Shown piece after piece: positions 34,414 through 43,633 of a stretch of 47,341 nucleotides of DNA. This DNA comes from Deltaproteobacteria bacterium. Its GTDB lineage: Bacteria > Desulfobacterota > Deferrimicrobia > Deferrimicrobiales > Deferrimicrobiaceae. Position 1 is the first letter of the stretch. Each line of letters opens with the position of its first letter. The notes beneath the pieces were generated by a model that worked only from the letters and a program-made list of their open reading frames with translations, did no database searches and was not told where the DNA came from. A program made the translations under genes and the position numbers. Location of the stretch: assembly GCA_016218975.1 (NCBI GenBank), contig JACRCO010000086.1, positions 1 to 47,341 on the forward strand, given 5' to 3'.

Positions 34414-34488
34414 GCGGGCGTAATTCAGGGGTAGAATGCAAGCTTCCCAAGCTTGACGTCGCCGGTTCGAATCCGGTCGCCCGCTCCA
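34414..34488 (+). tRNA. tRNA-Gly (anticodon CCC)
   Basis: A complete cloverleaf: acceptor GCGGGCG/CGCCCGC (7 bp), D stem ATTC/GAAT, anticodon stem CAAGC/GCTTG with loop TTCCCAA giving anticodon CCC, five-base variable loop, T stem GCCGG/CCGGT with TTCGAAT, discriminator T and encoded CCA. It reads GGG codons. A U discriminator fits Gly. Confidence 0.97.
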
Positions 34489-34514
34489 TTCTCCTCCTTT
34501 AATTGGAATTCCTT

Positions 34515-34520
34515 TATAAT
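34515..34520 (+). promoter_or_regulatory. Possible -10 element directly before tamB
   Basis: TATAAT ends nine bases before the tamB ATG. Transcription would begin about 34527, leaving essentially no leader. No -35 box of consensus type is visible, and there is no purine-rich ribosome site before the ATG. Confidence 0.35.
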
Positions 34521-34528
34521 TAACCATC

Positions 34529-37500
34529 ATGGCGAGGCGATGGGCGTGGTGGACAGCGGGCGGTCTCCTCCTCGTCGTCCTCCTGGCTTTCGGTGCATGG
34601 CGGCTCACCCTTGAGATCCCCGACCGCCTGCGCGAGGCGGAAGAGGCGATCCGGCGGGAGGCCGCAAGATACGGTCTTCGGGTTTCCTTCAGGAACCTCC
34701 GGTTCCATTTCCTATACCCGCATGTCTCGCTGGAGGACCTCGAGGTTATCGACCTCAAGGCCGGGACGCCCTTGCTGCGCGCCGGGAACGTCGACGTTTC
34801 CCTTTCCCCCGGCCGCCTTCTGGCCGGAGATTCTCCGGTTTCCCGGATACGCATCCGTAAATTTTCCCTTATAGCCGGCGAGGCGAACCGGCCGGTGTTC
34901 GATCGCCTTCGTGAAGGAGAGCGCAAGGGGTCTATACCGGAAATCCTCTTCCTCGAAGGCGAAGCGCGGCTGGGGCCGTTCGGGCCGCTCACGCGATGGG
35001 AATCGAAAATCAGGGAAATCCGCATCCGCGATGTCAAGTTCCTGGGTACCAGAATTTTCCTGAAGGCCGAGGAAGGCAGTGGAGCGATCGCGGTTTCGGG
35101 CGCGGAATCCGCGAACTGGCCGTTGGATTCGCTGGAAACGGAACTGTTCCACCAGGAAGGAGCGCTTCGCGTGCGCAGGATGCGTGCGTCGGGGCCTTCG
35201 ATTTCCCTCAAGGCCTCCGGCAATATGGATCTCAACCGGAATACCGGCGACGTGAAGCTGTCCGGGGCATTGGATCTTGCAAGATGGTTATCGACCGGCG
35301 GCCCGGGCTCGCCGTGGATCAGGCGGTTCGCGGAGAAAGGAATTCTCGACCTTTCCGTCGACTTGTCGGGGAGACTGGAAGACCCGTCGGGTACTGGAAA
35401 ACTGGTGTTGCGGGATGGCCGGTTTTCCGGGGATGTCGCGGTGGAATTGGATCTTGCGGCTTCCGTGGCGAACCGGAAAATGCGGGTGGACTCGCTCAAG
35501 GGGAAGGTATCGGGCGGGACGCTTGCGGGGAACGGCGTCTACGACCTGGACGCCCGAACGGGGGAAGCGAAGCTTTCCCTCGCGCGGATTTCTCTTGGGA
35601 CGATCCGGGGAAATGAGCGGGGCATTGCATGGCGCCCTTCGGGGACGGGGGATGCGGAAATTGCGCTTTCCGCTGACCGGCGGAAAGTGAATGGGACGCT
35701 TGCCGTTCGATTTCCGGGCGGATTGGATCGCATCGAGGAAGGAAAGAGGGCCGGCGGGATCCGACTGCCCGTTTCCGCTGCGGCGACTGCGGAATACAGG
35801 TACGGAGGAGACTTGCGGATCGCCGCGGCGCGTGTCGTTGCAGGGGAAGCCGTTCTCTCCGGGAGCGGCGAGATCGACCCAGCGGAGCGGACTATCCGAT
35901 TTGACGGGAAATTGGCCCTGCCGCGAGGAAGGTCGGCGGAATACGGATGGGACGATCCGGTCTCATGGGCGAGCATTGCGGGCGAGTGGAAGGCTGCCGG
36001 GCCATTGACGAGGCCCCGTGTCTCCATGCGGCTGGAAGCACGTGAACTCCAGGCCCGGTCGTTTCCTCCGGTTCCCCTGGTCGTAAAGCTCGATGGAGAT
36101 CCTGCCGAAATCGTCAGTTTCGTGGCGGACATCCCCGCGCCGGCGGCGAAGGTGACGGCGACAGGTTCGATCGCGTCCCCCCTTTCCTCTACGCACAGGG
36201 CACTGGAAGCGGCGGTGGCGGTGCGGGACATCGATTTTTCGGAAGGAAATCGATGGATAGCGGGCGTGCTTTCCTCGCTCGGCAGGGATCCGTCCATTGT
36301 TGCGCGGCACCTGCCGGGATTGTCCGGCTCCGGCAGCGCAGATATTGAAGTGTCCGCCGGCGGGAATGCGGTTGCGATCAACGGCTCGTTTCGTGCGGCG
36401 GAACTTCGGGGCCGGGGGGCGGTCCTTCGGGATGTTTCGATCAGCGGGAACTGGAGCGACTCGGAAGGGCGGGTAGCATGGAAGGCGGCAGGCGGCGGAA
36501 AGTTGGGTGACGGCAAGATTCGCATGGAGGGAGGAGGAAAGAACGGGTCGGCGGAATTGGCCGGCTCGATGGAAGGTCTCGATCTTCGCCTGGCGGCTTC
36601 CATTGCAGCGCATGGAAAGGCGCCGGCCATGGAAGGGACCGCCTCCGTCCGGTTTGCCGCCCGGCGTTCAGCCGGTGATTGGTTGCTGGACCGGATCTCC
36701 GCGGCCGTTCCAAGGTTGTCGGTCGACAATTCGGTGCTGGAGCGGGTGTCGGCGGAAGGAGCCATGGGAACCGATTCGGGCAGGTTCTCGATCTCGGTGC
36801 AGACACCTCCGATCCAAATCGCCGCGGACGTACGCAGGGGAGGAGAATGGCCGGCCAGCGTCACCCTCACCGCCAGCGGCGTGGATACGCAATTCCTCCT
36901 TGCCGCCGCGGGAAGGCCGGGACAGGCGTCCGGGGGCAAGTGGGACATCGGCGCGGAAGGGACCGTGCATGCGGCGAGCCTCGTATCCGACAGGTTTTCC
37001 CTGCCGGAGGCGGTTTCCGCATTGCGGTTTTCGCTTGCCGCTTCGTCCCCTTCGGTTGCCGGTGTGTCCTTCGACAAGTTGCTTGCGAGCGGGAAAAATG
37101 AGGGAGATGCCGTTACGGGAGAATTCCGTTCCGCAGGTCCCGACTCCAGGCTCGCATTCACCGTGAGCCTGAAGGAACCGCATGCCTTCCGCATGGAGGG
37201 CCCTTTTTCCTTCGCGACGGCGGTTGAAGGCAAGGAAAGGGGGAACGGAAAGACCCGCTATGCGGTTTCCGGCGAAGCGAATATCGCCGGGGCGCTCACG
37301 GCGATCGGGAAGACCACCGGATCGCTCACCGTACGTCGTTTCGACTACAGGAACGGAGGGCTTGATTTTTCCGGGAGAGATGTCTCGGCGCAGCTTTCTT
37401 CGGATGGAGTCCGCTGGGCGGGGGGGACGGTGCTGGCTGCGGGCAACCCCGTGAAGATTTCCGGGAAGGTATCGTGGAAGGGGGACATGGATGCCCGTAT

Positions 37501-38809
37501 CGAGGGAAAGCTCCCGGCTGCCGCCATCCGTCTCGCCACGGATGTCTTCGACCGGCTGGACGGGGTGATGCGGCTGGACCTGCGGTTGTCCGGGAAGTGG
37601 AACGATCCCTCGTTCGTCGGTTCAGGACGCCTCGATGGCGGGGTTTTCTCCTTCCGCGGGTACGGCCAGCTCTTCGAAGAGATGCAGGTCGATGCGGTCT
37701 TGAGCCGGGAGAAGATCGTTTTCGAGCATTTCGAGGGGCGGAGCGGAGGCGGTTACATAGACGGAAGGGGAGAACTTCCGTTACGCTTCGACGCGCATCA
37801 GCGGCTTTTCTTCTCGGCGGACTTCTTCGACATGCGCTTCCCCTACCCGGACGATTTCCGCCCCGTGTTGCAGGGACACGTGGAGCTTTTGGGCCCGTAC
37901 GACGATTTCCTTGTGACGGGGGAAGCGGAAGTCCAGTCCGCGCGGTACACGAAGACGATCCGGCCCGAAAAGGCCCTCGTGGATTTCCGTAAACGGCTTG
38001 CGGACGTGACCGCCCGCCGGGATAAATCCGATTTCCGCGTCCGGCTTGACATCAGTGCGATCGCGGACGGGACGATCAAGATCAAGAACAATATCGCCGA
38101 TGCGGACGTGAAAGGGGAGTTCAAGGTCGTGGGGGACGCATCGCGTGTCATCATCCTCGGGGCGTTCGATGTGATCGAGGGCCACGTCGATTACCAGGGA
38201 AACCGGTACGAGCTCAAGCGGGTAAGCGTCGAGTTCCAGGACCCGAGGCGCAACAATCCCAGGCTGGATGCGCGCGCCGAAACGAAAAAGGGAAACGTCA
38301 CCGCGATCGTCAGCGTGACAGGTACGTTGGAAAAATACGAGGTGGACCTGTCTTCCGATCCGCCTCTAAGCAAGAACGATATCGTGAGTCTCCTTTCCCT
38401 GGGAGTGACGTCGCAGGCACTCGCGGGATCGGAAGGAACGGTGGGCGCTGCCGCGGCGTCCTCGGTCGTGCTCGGCCCATACAAGGGGAAGGTGGAGGAG
38501 GGGATCCGCGGTATCGTGAAGCTCGACAAGTTCGCGATCGAACCTGCGTTTTCATCCTCGACCAAGACCTTCGAGCCGAAGTTCATCGTCGGCAAGTCGT
38601 TCGGGGACCGGATGTCCGTGTCGGTGTCCACGAACGTCGGGACGACCGCCGAGAGCAGCGCCACGGCGGAGTACAAGCTCCTGGAGAACGTTTATCTCCA
38701 GGGCGCATGGGAAAGCGCAACTTCTACGCAGCAGGGCGACATCGGCGCCGACATCAAGTTCCGTTACCGCTACAGGCAGTTCAAGGATTTCCTTCGTGGC
38801 CGGGATTAG
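34529..38809 (+). CDS. tamB: TamB-like envelope transport protein
   Basis: A 1426-residue AsmA/TamB-family protein. One N-terminal membrane segment (about 6-25) anchors it to the inner membrane; the rest is a long run of beta-strand repeats that form a periplasm-spanning groove. The C-terminal part (about 1080-1426) is the conserved TamB domain, with segments such as YQGNRYELKRVSVEFQDP and a late YRYRQFKDF end. Family members move phospholipids or help outer-membrane protein insertion. It overlaps the Omp85 gene by 14 bases, the usual partner arrangement. The ATG at 34529 lacks a Shine-Dalgarno sequence. Confidence 0.9.
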   Translation: MARRWAWWTAGGLLLVVLLAFGAWRLTLEIPDRLREAEEAIRREAARYGLRVSFRNLRFHFLYPHVSLEDLEVIDLKAGTPLLRAGNVDVSLSPGRLLAGDSPVSRIRIRKFSLIAGEANRPVFDRLREGERKGSIPEILFLEGEARLGPFGPLTRWESKIREIRIRDVKFLGTRIFLKAEEGSGAIAVSGAESANWPLDSLETELFHQEGALRVRRMRASGPSISLKASGNMDLNRNTGDVKLSGALDLARWLSTGGPGSPWIRRFAEKGILDLSVDLSGRLEDPSGTGKLVLRDGRFSGDVAVELDLAASVANRKMRVDSLKGKVSGGTLAGNGVYDLDARTGEAKLSLARISLGTIRGNERGIAWRPSGTGDAEIALSADRRKVNGTLAVRFPGGLDRIEEGKRAGGIRLPVSAAATAEYRYGGDLRIAAARVVAGEAVLSGSGEIDPAERTIRFDGKLALPRGRSAEYGWDDPVSWASIAGEWKAAGPLTRPRVSMRLEARELQARSFPPVPLVVKLDGDPAEIVSFVADIPAPAAKVTATGSIASPLSSTHRALEAAVAVRDIDFSEGNRWIAGVLSSLGRDPSIVARHLPGLSGSGSADIEVSAGGNAVAINGSFRAAELRGRGAVLRDVSISGNWSDSEGRVAWKAAGGGKLGDGKIRMEGGGKNGSAELAGSMEGLDLRLAASIAAHGKAPAMEGTASVRFAARRSAGDWLLDRISAAVPRLSVDNSVLERVSAEGAMGTDSGRFSISVQTPPIQIAADVRRGGEWPASVTLTASGVDTQFLLAAAGRPGQASGGKWDIGAEGTVHAASLVSDRFSLPEAVSALRFSLAASSPSVAGVSFDKLLASGKNEGDAVTGEFRSAGPDSRLAFTVSLKEPHAFRMEGPFSFATAVEGKERGNGKTRYAVSGEANIAGALTAIGKTTGSLTVRRFDYRNGGLDFSGRDVSAQLSSDGVRWAGGTVLAAGNPVKISGKVSWKGDMDARIEGKLPAAAIRLATDVFDRLDGVMRLDLRLSGKWNDPSFVGSGRLDGGVFSFRGYGQLFEEMQVDAVLSREKIVFEHFEGRSGGGYIDGRGELPLRFDAHQRLFFSADFFDMRFPYPDDFRPVLQGHVELLGPYDDFLVTGEAEVQSARYTKTIRPEKALVDFRKRLADVTARRDKSDFRVRLDISAIADGTIKIKNNIADADVKGEFKVVGDASRVIILGAFDVIEGHVDYQGNRYELKRVSVEFQDPRRNNPRLDARAETKKGNVTAIVSVTGTLEKYEVDLSSDPPLSKNDIVSLLSLGVTSQALAGSEGTVGAAAASSVVLGPYKGKVEEGIRGIVKLDKFAIEPAFSSSTKTFEPKFIVGKSFGDRMSVSVSTNVGTTAESSATAEYKLLENVYLQGAWESATSTQQGDIGADIKFRYRYRQFKDFLRGRD

Positions 38810-41561
38810 GCGGCTGCTGGCTGCGGCCGCGTCGGTCCTCCTGCTGCTGGTTCCCCGTTTCGGGGAAGCGGCGGACGCGGTGCGAGGAAATACCGCGCCC
38901 GTCATCGGCTCGGTCCGCTTCCAGGTGGCATCGCCCTACCTCATCTCCTATGAGGAGTTGTCGCGTCTTGTCGCCATCCGGCCGGGCGATACCTTGACCG
39001 AAGAAAAGGTGCGGAACTCCATCCGGGGGCTTTACGAAAAGCCGATCTTCAAGGAGATCGCAGCCTATGTGCGGGAAGAGGGAGGGAAGGCGGACCTCCT
39101 TTTCTACCTTCGCCCCTCCCCGTCGATCAACGAGATCGAAATCGCCGGCAACAGGAAAGTGCCTTCCGCGCAGATCCTCTCCGCTTCGCGCATAAGGAGG
39201 GGCGCACCGTTGGAGGATCGTGACTTCCGGGAGGCGGAAGCCGCCGTGAAAAAAGCCCTGCGGATGAGAGGGTTCACCGCCGCTTCGGTCTCGATCTCCG
39301 CCGTTTGCAGCCTGGACAGCGGCGCAGGAAAGGCGAAGATAGACGTGGGGGAGGGAGACCCCGCCACGGTGTCGGCGCTCAATCTTCCCGGGGCGGCGTC
39401 TTTTCCCCGGGAACGCCTGCTGGAACTGCTCGGGACGTCTCCGGGCGACCCCTTCGATTTCCGGAAATGGGAAGAGGGCATCAAGAAATTGCGGGTCGCC
39501 TACAAGAAAGCAGGCTTTCTTACGGTTCGCATTTCCGGGGAGGACTTTTCCTGCGAAGGGGGTGAGGGGCTCTGTCCTTCGGTCCGGATCGAGGAAGGGC
39601 GCCGGTACGAGGTTTCGTGGATTACGTCCGGAAAGATTTCGATAGCGAAACTGGAGGATGCGTCCGGAATATACGGGGATGAGGAAACGAGCGAGGGAGG
39701 GCTGATCCACGACGTCCGCGAGCGCCTGCTCGCTTTCTACCGGGAAAAGGATTTTCTGAAGGCCGATGTAAATATCCTCGTCACGGAAAAGGCGGACGGC
39801 GCCCGTTTGCTCAAGGTCGAGACGCGGGAGGGCGTCGCCGGCTGGCTGAAGAAGGTACGGTTCGAGGGCAACCGGAATTTCCCGGAGAAAAAGCTGCGGA
39901 AGCAGATGACGACCGAGGAACGGGGATTCTTCGCCCCGATCACCGGTTCCGGAAAGTACCGCGAGGAGGAGTGGAACGAAGACCTCGAGGCGTTGATCGG
40001 CCTGTACCAGAAGGAGGGGTTCGTTCGAGCCCGGATCACCGCCGTAGACAACGAATGGGACGGACGCGGCGGCATAACCCAGACCATACGTATCGAGGAA
40101 GGGGTCCGCTACCGCCTCCGGGAGATCCGATTCCGGGGGAACGACCATTTCCTTCGCCAGGAGCTTTTGGCGCGCATCGGAAACAGGGAAGGAAAATTCG
40201 TCGATTACGTGGGACTCGACCGCGACCAGGGAGCCGTCGAGGGGCATTACAGGGATTCCGGATACCTTGACGTCCGGGTGGAGACCCGGCTTCTGTTCGA
40301 CGAAGGGAAGGACACGGCGGCGGTGCAGATCGATATCGAGGAGGGTCCCCGCTACCGCCTCGGAAAGGTCGTGATCCACGGGAACCTGTTGACGGATCCC
40401 GTGGTCGTGTTGCGGGAGGTGCGCATAGTCGAGGGGGCGCCGGCCGGCGAGAAAGACCTGCTCAAGTTCCAGCAGGCGGTGTTCGGAACGGGGCTCTACA
40501 AAAGCGTCCGGGTCCAGAAGGTAAAACGGCCGTCGGAGGGGATCGTAGACCTGGTCGTCGAGTTGGAGGAGACGCTGTTCTTCGAAGTCGAATTCGGTGG
40601 GGGGTACGGAAGCGATTCAGGCGCTCGCGGGTTCGTCGGGGCCAAGCAGAAGAACCTCGACGGGAAAGGTCGCATGTTCTCCACCAACGTTACCGTCAGC
40701 CGGAAGGAGCAGAAGTATCTGTGGGACGTACGCGAGCCGTATATTCTCGGAAACCGCTGGAAGTGGACGGGGGGACTAACCGGCTATCACCAGGAAGCGA
40801 TAAAACGAAGCTTCAGTCTTCGGAAGACGAGCCTCACGGCGAGCATAAACCAGACGTTTTTCGAACGGTCCTCCGTGTCGCTCCAGTACGAGGTGTCGAG
40901 AGACCATGTCTTCGACGTGGCTCCCGGGGCCATCCTGTCGCCGGAAGACCAGGGGAGCGTAAACATAGCGGCGGTCCGCGGTCTCTTCGTCCTCGACCTG
41001 CGGGACGACCCGTTCAATCCGCGGCGCGGATCGTTCCATTCCGGCTCGGCGGAGTTCGCGTCGGTATTTCTCGGATCCGAAGTCGACTATTACAAGCTTG
41101 CGGGGCAGACCAGCTGGTATTTCCCGGTATTCCGTAAAAACAGCTTCGTTCTATCCGGGCGTGCGGGGTACGTCCGTCCCTTGCGCGAGACCCTGCAGGT
41201 CCCGATCCAGAAACGGTTTTTCCTCGGGGGCCGGACGACGGTGCGGGGCTTCAAGGAAGATTCCCTCGGCGCGCGCGCGACGGACGGCACGCCGACCGGC
41301 GGAGATTACATGCTGAACCTGAACTCCGAGTTCCGCGTTCCGTTGCAGTACGGTTTCAACCTGGCGTTCTTCGTCGACGCCGGAAGCGTATGGTTCAGCG
41401 GGATTCCGGACGCCGGGTTCGACCTTCGGGAAAGTGCGGGAACGGGCCTGCGATACATAACGCCGATCGGCCCTATAAGTCTCGATTACGGGTGGAAGCT
41501 GGACCGCCGCGAGGGTGAATCCCGCTCCGAGTGGCACTTCACGATCGGAGCCGTGTTCTGA
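38796..41561 (+). CDS. BamA/TamA-type Omp85 outer-membrane protein
   Basis: A 921-residue protein with signal peptide (to about residue 27), several POTRA domains (about 40-580; repeated motifs such as GNRKVPSAQIL, FEGNRNFPEKKLRKQM and RGNDHFLRQELLARI), and a C-terminal beta-barrel of about 330 residues ending in Phe (HFTIGAVF), the signal for barrel assembly. The RGF motif in TTVRGFKEDSLG is present. GTG at 38796 lies within the tamB end. Together they would form a TamAB-like module; a general BamA role is less likely because no bamBCDE, skp, lpx or fab genes accompany it. Confidence 0.9.
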   Translation: MAGIRRLLAAAASVLLLLVPRFGEAADAVRGNTAPVIGSVRFQVASPYLISYEELSRLVAIRPGDTLTEEKVRNSIRGLYEKPIFKEIAAYVREEGGKADLLFYLRPSPSINEIEIAGNRKVPSAQILSASRIRRGAPLEDRDFREAEAAVKKALRMRGFTAASVSISAVCSLDSGAGKAKIDVGEGDPATVSALNLPGAASFPRERLLELLGTSPGDPFDFRKWEEGIKKLRVAYKKAGFLTVRISGEDFSCEGGEGLCPSVRIEEGRRYEVSWITSGKISIAKLEDASGIYGDEETSEGGLIHDVRERLLAFYREKDFLKADVNILVTEKADGARLLKVETREGVAGWLKKVRFEGNRNFPEKKLRKQMTTEERGFFAPITGSGKYREEEWNEDLEALIGLYQKEGFVRARITAVDNEWDGRGGITQTIRIEEGVRYRLREIRFRGNDHFLRQELLARIGNREGKFVDYVGLDRDQGAVEGHYRDSGYLDVRVETRLLFDEGKDTAAVQIDIEEGPRYRLGKVVIHGNLLTDPVVVLREVRIVEGAPAGEKDLLKFQQAVFGTGLYKSVRVQKVKRPSEGIVDLVVELEETLFFEVEFGGGYGSDSGARGFVGAKQKNLDGKGRMFSTNVTVSRKEQKYLWDVREPYILGNRWKWTGGLTGYHQEAIKRSFSLRKTSLTASINQTFFERSSVSLQYEVSRDHVFDVAPGAILSPEDQGSVNIAAVRGLFVLDLRDDPFNPRRGSFHSGSAEFASVFLGSEVDYYKLAGQTSWYFPVFRKNSFVLSGRAGYVRPLRETLQVPIQKRFFLGGRTTVRGFKEDSLGARATDGTPTGGDYMLNLNSEFRVPLQYGFNLAFFVDAGSVWFSGIPDAGFDLRESAGTGLRYITPIGPISLDYGWKLDRREGESRSEWHFTIGAVF

Positions 41562-41603
41562 TCGGCGCTCTCGGTGCGTTACCGTATTTTTTTAACTGGA
41601 ACA

Positions 41604-42005
41604 CTAAGCCAGCGCAGGCACCGCTTCCTTGCGGATGACGCGTGTCTTCGCGATCCTGTCACCGAGGCGCAGCCGGTCAGGGGAGCGGAACATCGCGGCG
41701 GTTTCGACGACAAGCGCCAGCGGGAGCGCGTAGGGGATGAGAAACAGGACGTTCCGGAACGACGAATCCACGAAGGAAATGGACCGCCCGTCCATGTGGA
41801 CGACGCGTATTCCCATGACTTTTTTCCCGATGCTCTGGCCGGAAAATATGCCGTCCCGGAAAACGATGTAGATCATCGAAAGGAAAACTCCCCAAAAATG
41901 GTAAGTGGCGCCGAGACCGTAGAATAAAGTGATGAAAAGGATCAAGTTGATCAGGAGCGCCAGGGACCGGGTCTGCCAATCCGCCGGAACGGATGCTTCC
42001 GTCAT
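41604..42005 (-). CDS. RDD-family membrane protein
   Basis: A 133-residue protein with the RDD pattern: an Arg in the first membrane helix region (WQTRSLALLINLILF), the GQSIGKKVMGIRVV loop between helices, and a closing RLRLGDRIAKTRVI with Asp. There are about three membrane segments. The function of the family is not settled; ion or solute transport has been suggested. GAGGTGAA precedes the ATG. It is convergent with the Omp85 gene and divergent from the GGDEF gene. Confidence 0.88.
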   Translation of the reverse strand: MTEASVPADWQTRSLALLINLILFITLFYGLGATYHFWGVFLSMIYIVFRDGIFSGQSIGKKVMGIRVVHMDGRSISFVDSSFRNVLFLIPYALPLALVVETAAMFRSPDRLRLGDRIAKTRVIRKEAVPALA

Positions 42006-42064
42006 GGGTTCACCTCATAAGGAAATATAATCATATTAACCGGTTTCCTCCTTTCTCGTCATGC

Positions 42065-42111
42065 GGAAATCATGGTAATTTCTCATGATGCAGTCGTCGG
42101 GAAATCATGGT
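42065..42111. repeat. Direct repeat of GGAAATCATGGT around a start codon
   Basis: GGAAATCATGGT occurs at 42065-42076 and 42100-42111, 35 bases apart, flanking the ATG start of the GGDEF gene. The second copy is in codons 6-9. It could be chance or a binding site pair. Confidence 0.35.
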
Positions 42112-43521
42112 TCCGGCGTGAGGATACGCTGGAAAGCTCCGTTCGCAGGCGTGGTGCTCGGCATCGTAGCCTGCACCGCGGCGGCCTTGGGTATTTACTC
42201 CGGTTGGGGGGCGGCGTGGGGGTCCTTCGCCTTGCCCGCCGTCGCGGGGGAACTGCTGGCGGCCGCCGGTCTGTTCTTATTTCTCGATCGGCGGATTTTC
42301 CGGCCCGCGGAGCGTTGGGGCAAGCAAGCGTCCGCCCCGGAGGGGACTTCCTTTTCTTCCGATGCAGGCCTGCTCGCGCCTCTGGCCGCCGCCGTCGCCG
42401 TAAGGGGCGAACGGACCAAGGCGGAACTCGAAGTGGAAATCCGGAAGCGTGAAGAGAAACTGCGCCAGATCGAGTCGCTGAGGCGCGATCTGGAGGAAAC
42501 GAAAGTCCATCTCCAGGCGAAAATCCAGGACCTCCGCACCATTTACGAGGTTTCCACCGCCATCGCCGGGACGCTGGACCCGGACGAGATTTTCCGCATT
42601 CTCCCGGAGCGGGTCATGGGGACCCTCGGGCTGAACGATTTCGCCATCCTCATGTACGACCCGGACCAGCGCATGTTGATATGTCGAGCCGGCGCGGAAA
42701 TGTCGGCCGGCCTCGCGGGGGAGTTCAGGATCCCCCCCGGCGAAGGCGTGTCGGGCAGGGTGTTCGAGACGGGGGAGCCTGTCTATATCCCCGATGTGCG
42801 GTCCTCACCCGAATTCCGTTATTACAACGGGGCGCGGATGGACGTGCGCTCGTTCATGTGCGTGCCTCTCATGTCCCGGGGGAAGGCGATCGGAGTGCTG
42901 AACGTCAACCATTCCGAGCCGAACGCGTTCGACGCGGAATCGCTCGCAACCATGCGTGTGCTGGCTTCCTATATCGCAATTGCCATAGAAAACGCGAACC
43001 TGTTCAGATTCGTCAAGGCCCTTGCGGAGAAGGATTCACTGACGCTGCTTTACAACCACGGCGCGTTCCACGAGAAGCTCGGCATAGAACTGGAGAGAGC
43101 GGCCCGGTACGGGCGCCCTCTCTCGGTCCTCATGCTGGATCTGGACGATTTCAAGGGAGTCAACGACACTTATGGGCATATTCTGGGGGACCGCATCCTC
43201 CTTATGACCGCGGGTGTGCTTTGCGCGCACCTGCGAAAAAGCGATATCCCCTCGCGGTACGGCGGGGACGAGTTCGCCATTATCCTGCCCGAAACCGATC
43301 TCGGGGCGGCCTCTTCCATCGCGGCGCGCATCGCCGCGGGGATCTCGGAGGTCCGCATGGACACGGGGAAGGACGAGGAAATCTCCTTCACCGCCAGCAT
43401 AGGTTACGCATCCTGCCTTCCGGACTCGCGGGACAGGGAAAACATCTTGAATGTCGCAGACCGGTTGATGTACGAATCGAAACGCAGGGGACGCGGAGGT
43501 GTGCTGGGCGAGCTGCTGTAA
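42085..43521 (+). CDS. GAF-GGDEF diguanylate cyclase
   Basis: A 478-residue protein: two N-terminal membrane segments (about 15-35 and 48-66), a coiled coil (about 105-155), a GAF domain (about 165-310, starts IYEVSTAIAGTL) and a GGDEF domain (about 315-475) with the active-site loop GGDEF at 393-397 and the inhibitory RKSD site at normal spacing before it. This should make c-di-GMP and be product-inhibited; the GAF senses an unknown ligand. A second ATG lies at 42088. Confidence 0.93.
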   Translation: MMQSSGNHGSGVRIRWKAPFAGVVLGIVACTAAALGIYSGWGAAWGSFALPAVAGELLAAAGLFLFLDRRIFRPAERWGKQASAPEGTSFSSDAGLLAPLAAAVAVRGERTKAELEVEIRKREEKLRQIESLRRDLEETKVHLQAKIQDLRTIYEVSTAIAGTLDPDEIFRILPERVMGTLGLNDFAILMYDPDQRMLICRAGAEMSAGLAGEFRIPPGEGVSGRVFETGEPVYIPDVRSSPEFRYYNGARMDVRSFMCVPLMSRGKAIGVLNVNHSEPNAFDAESLATMRVLASYIAIAIENANLFRFVKALAEKDSLTLLYNHGAFHEKLGIELERAARYGRPLSVLMLDLDDFKGVNDTYGHILGDRILLMTAGVLCAHLRKSDIPSRYGGDEFAIILPETDLGAASSIAARIAAGISEVRMDTGKDEEISFTASIGYASCLPDSRDRENILNVADRLMYESKRRGRGGVLGELL

Positions 43522-43633
43522 CGGATCAATTCCGCAAACCGTTTGAAGGATTGGACAGGCAAGGCCGACTCTGCTATCAAGATGGGGAGGCAGCGTGGGG
43601 GTTTCGGCAGGGGGGTGGGTCGGGAGGTTCTTG

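Noticed and set aside
34193-34489. 98-codon minus-strand frame starting MERATGFEPATSSLGS
   Set aside because: This is the well-known false protein made by translating the reverse strand of a tRNA gene; the beginning is the antisense of tRNA-Gly.
35539-37233. 564-codon minus-strand frame
   Set aside because: Antisense to tamB; composition typical of a shadow frame.
41562-41603. Terminator between the convergent Omp85 and RDD genes
   Set aside because: A T-run (ATTTTTTT) is present, but no stable stem precedes it on either strand.
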